IMG/VR virus record: IMGVR_UViG_3300034073_003363
Span: 1-32,632 of that record
From: a virus
Direction: 5' to 3' (one strand)
DNA length: 32,632 nt
The notes under the pieces: generated by a model
Databases searched by the model: none
What the model was told of the DNA's origin: nothing
The model's input: the letters and a program-made list of their open reading frames with translations, nothing else
Shown: positions 29,651 to 32,632 of the stretch, piece by piece
Layout of the letters: every line of letters starts with the position of its first letter
How positions within the stretch are numbered: the stretch's first letter is position 1
Program-made: the position numbers and the translations under genes

Positions 29651-30939
29651 CAGGCTTCACCCTCCGCAACCGGCTGCAACTGCACCGAAACGTTGCCGGT
29701 GTGCTGCAACCTCGACATGTCGTTCGTAGTCACCGCCAACACCACACTGTTCGGCTCAAACCCACCATCGACCAGAGCCCGCATCGTCTGCGCGTCACGT
29801 TCCCGGATGTTCGCCGAATCAAGCACTTCCTCCTGGAGGAACGGCACATCACGATCGTCATACCAAAGTCGACTGGCGGGATCAGGTGGCGGCACCAACA
29901 CCTGCAACGCACCAGCAACACCACGCCACAACGGCCGGATCGTCCCGTCAGCAAACCGACGCCTGGCAGCCTGATAGTTGCCGGCGTTCAAGCTCGAGCC
30001 CGCCAACCCCTCCGAGATGCCCAGATAACTGGCTGGTACACCAGCTGCCGCAGCGATACGGGTCTCACCAGCACCCTGAACAGCCTTCATAGACAACCGT
30101 TCGAAGTCGGCACCGACCACTTTCACATCGGCACCAGCGCCAAGAAACAAAGTCTTGAACGACTTATCCAGCCCCTGGTGTTGCGAGTTGAACCGGCCGA
30201 CGAACGCCTCGAACGCTTCTTTGCTGATCGTCGGATCAAACGACACCACCATCTGCGGCGTCGCAGCATTGTTGATAAATGCATGCTTGTACTTCGACAG
30301 GCTGTCATCGGCGGTTGCGTCAGTCAGGACCGTCGACAGCCAGGTGCGGCCACGGAACCGGTGGAACGGGTCAGGCAACGGCCGAAAATGAGCGATCTCA
30401 CCAGGGGTAAAAAACGCCAACTCGCGTTGATGTTCATCAACCACGCTGTACCCGACCAGATGTCGGCCATACGACATGCCAGACACCTGGTCGACGACGT
30501 CGCCGGTCACGATCATCACCTGCTGCGGATCGAGCCGCACCAACTGATCCACCCCATCGATCCGTTGACGAACCCTGTACGCGTTTCCGTACAAGTCCAC
30601 ATCGAGGAGCATTTCGGCGAGCAGGTCGCCTGTCTGGCCGCCAGGGAACGGCTGCTCGAGCACCGTCAACGCAGGCGACCCATACAGACGGCCAGGCCTA
30701 CCCTCCACGAACGCCTGAAACTGAAACCTCGCCTCGGAGAACACCAGCATCCGTGCATGGATCGCTGCGGCGACGATCGGATTCTTCGCACCCTGCATCG
30801 CCGTGAAATCGGCAAGCGACATCGACGGCGCCACATAGCGTTGCCCGTTGAACGCAAACTCTTGGAACAACGACAGGTAGTCGTTCCATGACAAACCCGA
30901 TGGGGCGATCCCTGACCTGCTCAGTAAACGACCCAACAT
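29650..30939 (-). CDS. Portal protein (HK97 type)
   Basis: This 429-residue protein has typical HK97-portal sections. These are an N-terminal SLADFTAMQGAKNPIVAAAIHARM type region, YGNAYRVRQR and LVRLDPQQVMI in the wing, PDPFHRFRGRTWL and AGVPASYLGISEGLAGSS in the stem/crown. It forms the dodecameric DNA channel at one capsid vertex. The ATG overlaps the upstream small membrane gene stop (TGATG), and its own stop overlaps the protease ATG. Confidence 0.93.
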   Translation of the reverse strand: MLGRLLSRSGIAPSGLSWNDYLSLFQEFAFNGQRYVAPSMSLADFTAMQGAKNPIVAAAIHARMLVFSEARFQFQAFVEGRPGRLYGSPALTVLEQPFPGGQTGDLLAEMLLDVDLYGNAYRVRQRIDGVDQLVRLDPQQVMIVTGDVVDQVSGMSYGRHLVGYSVVDEHQRELAFFTPGEIAHFRPLPDPFHRFRGRTWLSTVLTDATADDSLSKYKHAFINNAATPQMVVSFDPTISKEAFEAFVGRFNSQHQGLDKSFKTLFLGAGADVKVVGADFERLSMKAVQGAGETRIAAAAGVPASYLGISEGLAGSSLNAGNYQAARRRFADGTIRPLWRGVAGALQVLVPPPDPASRLWYDDRDVPFLQEEVLDSANIRERDAQTMRALVDGGFEPNSVVLAVTTNDMSRLQHTGNVSVQLQPVAEGEA

Positions 30940-31097
30940 CAGTCACGCTCCAACGACAAACCGAACAACACCAGGGCGGCACCAGCAGCAGCGAAACCTG
31001 CGGCGAGATGCAACAAACCAGCCGCCAACGTCAACGAAACGCAACCAGCGATCTGCAAACCCGCAGCAACACGTCCCACACGACCTCCGACGTTCAT
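30939..31097 (-). CDS. Small membrane protein between terminase and portal
   Basis: This 52-residue product is almost entirely hydrophobic, with two probable membrane segments (about 10-28 and 32-47) separated by LLHLAA. The ATG is in an ATGA overlap with the terminase stop and its stop makes TGATG with the portal ATG. Both junction types are standard here. The role is unknown; a possible head-membrane contact or toxin is speculation. Confidence 0.72.
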   Translation of the reverse strand: MNVGGRVGRVAAGLQIAGCVSLTLAAGLLHLAAGFAAAGAALVLFGLSLERD

Positions 31098-32599
31098 CCG
31101 AACGCAAACCACAACTCGCCACCGTTAGTGGCACCGGCACCCGACACAGCCCGATGATATGCGATACAGCACGCGACGGCGGCGTCGATTTTCCCTCGAG
31201 ACTTACCCTTCGCCAACGTAAACCCGGCGTCATTCATGCGGGCCTGAGCATTCAACACCTGCGCCGTGAACCCCACATCACCATCATGGGTCAACTCGCC
31301 ACGCTTGATCGCTTCAAACGTCGCACCCACAGCAGGCGTCATACGCGCAACATGCTGCGGAATTTCCACCATCGGCAAACCCTCATCCAACAACATCTGT
31401 GCCGGCACATCAAAAAACCGTGGGTCGAACGCAACCTCACGCACATCAAACCGGCGAGACACATCACGCAGATACGCCATCACATCCGTCACATCCAAAC
31501 GGCCATCACCTGACGGCATCCAAATCTTCGCCTGCGCATGATGCCGGCCATCCGGCCGCTGCTGCACCAACACCACAGCCGTGCTGTCGTGCTTCAGCGC
31601 GACGTCCACACCGATCCACGTCGGTTCGCCATCGACCAGGTCGAACTGATCACGACACGCCTCCCACACCTGCGCACCATCCGCACCCAACCAACAGTCA
31701 GCACCCTCAGCCCACTGCCCCAAACGAAAAATTCGAAAATGGGTTTCAGGTGACATCTCCACAGCTGTCACCAACGCAGCCTCATTCATGTAACCCTCAT
31801 CCAATGCAGGGTTTGCCTTGCGCCATTGCAGGGGATCACGAATATCGCAGCCGGCATCAGCAGCGAACTCGGTGAACCTGAACCCCGGTGGCAGATTGCC
31901 GTGACGCACACGCTCACGCATATGCCACAAAGCGTTCTCCTTCTCGAGGCCCGGAGTGCCGATACCAACCACCAGCGACCTCGGACGCTTACCAGACGCC
32001 AGCACCATTGACTCCCAGCTGTCGACCGGCATAAACCCGATCTCATCCACGATGCCCAACGACATGTCCAACCCTTGGAGGCCGTCAGGGTCGTTCGACC
32101 TGGGAAACATCTCACCGAACGAACCAGGCACCACAATCTTCTGCGCACCGATAGCGCTGTACACGTGACAGCGTGAACTCAGCTCGTAGTTCTGACGCAA
32201 CATCGCCAGAGCCACCCCATACACCGACGTCACCGCCTGCTGCACCGTCGTCGCCACCACCGGAATCTGCGGCGCACCCGACTCATCAGGATCAAACAAC
32301 GCCCACAAACCCAACGCCGCCAAAAACGTCGACTTACCATTCCCGCGCCCAACCGACATCACCGCCGCCTGGACATCACCCGTCAACACCTCCTCGAGCC
32401 ACAACTTCTGAAACTCAGCCAACCGCAAAGGCTTCCCAGCGCCGTAACCCTTCGGCGAAGCGCAGAACGTTTCGATGAACCGGATCGCACGTGCAGCACG
32501 GTCCTGAACACGCCACTTCAGCCACGGGCCCGGCGTGTCATTCTCCAACTTCTTGCCGGCATTCCGGTTGCCTTGCATCTTCGAACCGGTCTCAGCCAC
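31094..32599 (-). CDS. Terminase large subunit
   Basis: This 501-residue protein starts at the GTG at 32599. It has Walker A GRGNGKST at 84-91, Walker B LGIVDE at 181-186, then the nuclease domain with IGVDVALKHDST (D332), VAFDPRFF (D392) and a late GKIDAAVA aspartate. It is the packaging ATPase/nuclease of HK97-type phages. The reading frame stays open to the window edge, so a longer N-terminus cannot be excluded, but GTGGCTGA fits the local start style. No small-terminase gene is seen upstream in the window. Confidence 0.93.
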   Translation of the reverse strand: MAETGSKMQGNRNAGKKLENDTPGPWLKWRVQDRAARAIRFIETFCASPKGYGAGKPLRLAEFQKLWLEEVLTGDVQAAVMSVGRGNGKSTFLAALGLWALFDPDESGAPQIPVVATTVQQAVTSVYGVALAMLRQNYELSSRCHVYSAIGAQKIVVPGSFGEMFPRSNDPDGLQGLDMSLGIVDEIGFMPVDSWESMVLASGKRPRSLVVGIGTPGLEKENALWHMRERVRHGNLPPGFRFTEFAADAGCDIRDPLQWRKANPALDEGYMNEAALVTAVEMSPETHFRIFRLGQWAEGADCWLGADGAQVWEACRDQFDLVDGEPTWIGVDVALKHDSTAVVLVQQRPDGRHHAQAKIWMPSGDGRLDVTDVMAYLRDVSRRFDVREVAFDPRFFDVPAQMLLDEGLPMVEIPQHVARMTPAVGATFEAIKRGELTHDGDVGFTAQVLNAQARMNDAGFTLAKGKSRGKIDAAVACCIAYHRAVSGAGATNGGELWFAFG

Positions 32600-32632
32600 G
32601 GTCCACCGCCCGGTCGGAAGCGTACACCTGAC

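Noticed and set aside
1-32632. tRNA or rRNA genes
   Set aside because: By eye I found no convincing cloverleaf or rRNA segment; a tRNA scan of both strands would settle this.

Overview
The window looks like most of the genome of a tailed double-stranded DNA phage with a long non-contractile tail (a siphovirus). Every gene I can support, about 55 of them, lies on the minus strand, so transcription runs from position 32632 towards position 1. Genes are packed almost without gaps. Most neighbours overlap by 1, 4 or 8 bases (TGATG, ATGA/GTGA, or NTGGCTGA), which points to translational coupling. Free-standing Shine-Dalgarno sites are kept mainly for abundant products such as the major capsid and major tail proteins. 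Base composition is GC-rich (roughly 60% by eye). Two WhiB-family iron-sulfur regulator genes, found only in Actinomycetota and their phages, indicate an actinobacterial host. The exact host cannot be read from the sequence.

Layout in transcription order. Packaging and head (32.6-26.4 kb): terminase large subunit, a tiny membrane protein, HK97-type portal, a prohead protease fused to a HAD-like domain, major capsid protein, and a small head-associated protein. Sugar/modification module (26.4-23.6 kb): two GT-A type glycosyltransferases, an NAD-dependent sugar epimerase/dehydratase and a SAM methyltransferase, placed between capsid and connector genes. Connector and tail (23.6-15.2 kb): head-tail connector, tail terminator, major tail protein, tail assembly chaperone with a probable -1 frameshift, gp10-like protein, 771-residue tape measure, tail-tip protein, small tail proteins, a six-repeat kelch-like protein and two accessory proteins. 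Then come a small membrane protein, a small HTH protein and a metallophosphoesterase (15.2-13.4 kb), a lysis cassette (M15-type endolysin, membrane/coiled-coil protein, holin; 13.4-12.5 kb) and a BppU-like tail fibre (12.5-11.4 kb).

The remaining 11.4 kb is the DNA-metabolism and accessory arm. It holds a Holliday-junction-resolvase-like nuclease, a secreted transglycosylase, several small unknown genes, a PD-(D/E)XK-like gene bracketed by 26-bp direct repeats, a RecB-like exonuclease, an SSB-like protein, two WhiB proteins, an HTH protein, HNH and GIY-YIG nucleases, a Prim-Pol/helicase-like primase and a terminal HNH protein.

The most striking signals are at DNA level. First, the 3' end of the primase gene carries four 28-bp clusters of 9-bp iterons (one inverted) around a perfect consensus DnaA box and beside an AT-rich patch. 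This is a strong candidate replication origin embedded in a coding sequence. Second, a low-GC nuclease-like gene sits between two exact 26-bp copies of a gene-junction sequence, so recombination between them would remove the gene and restore a normal overlapping junction. No integrase, repressor, partition genes, DNA polymerase or small terminase were recognised. The HNH gene at one window edge and terminase at the other would be adjacent if the genome is circular.
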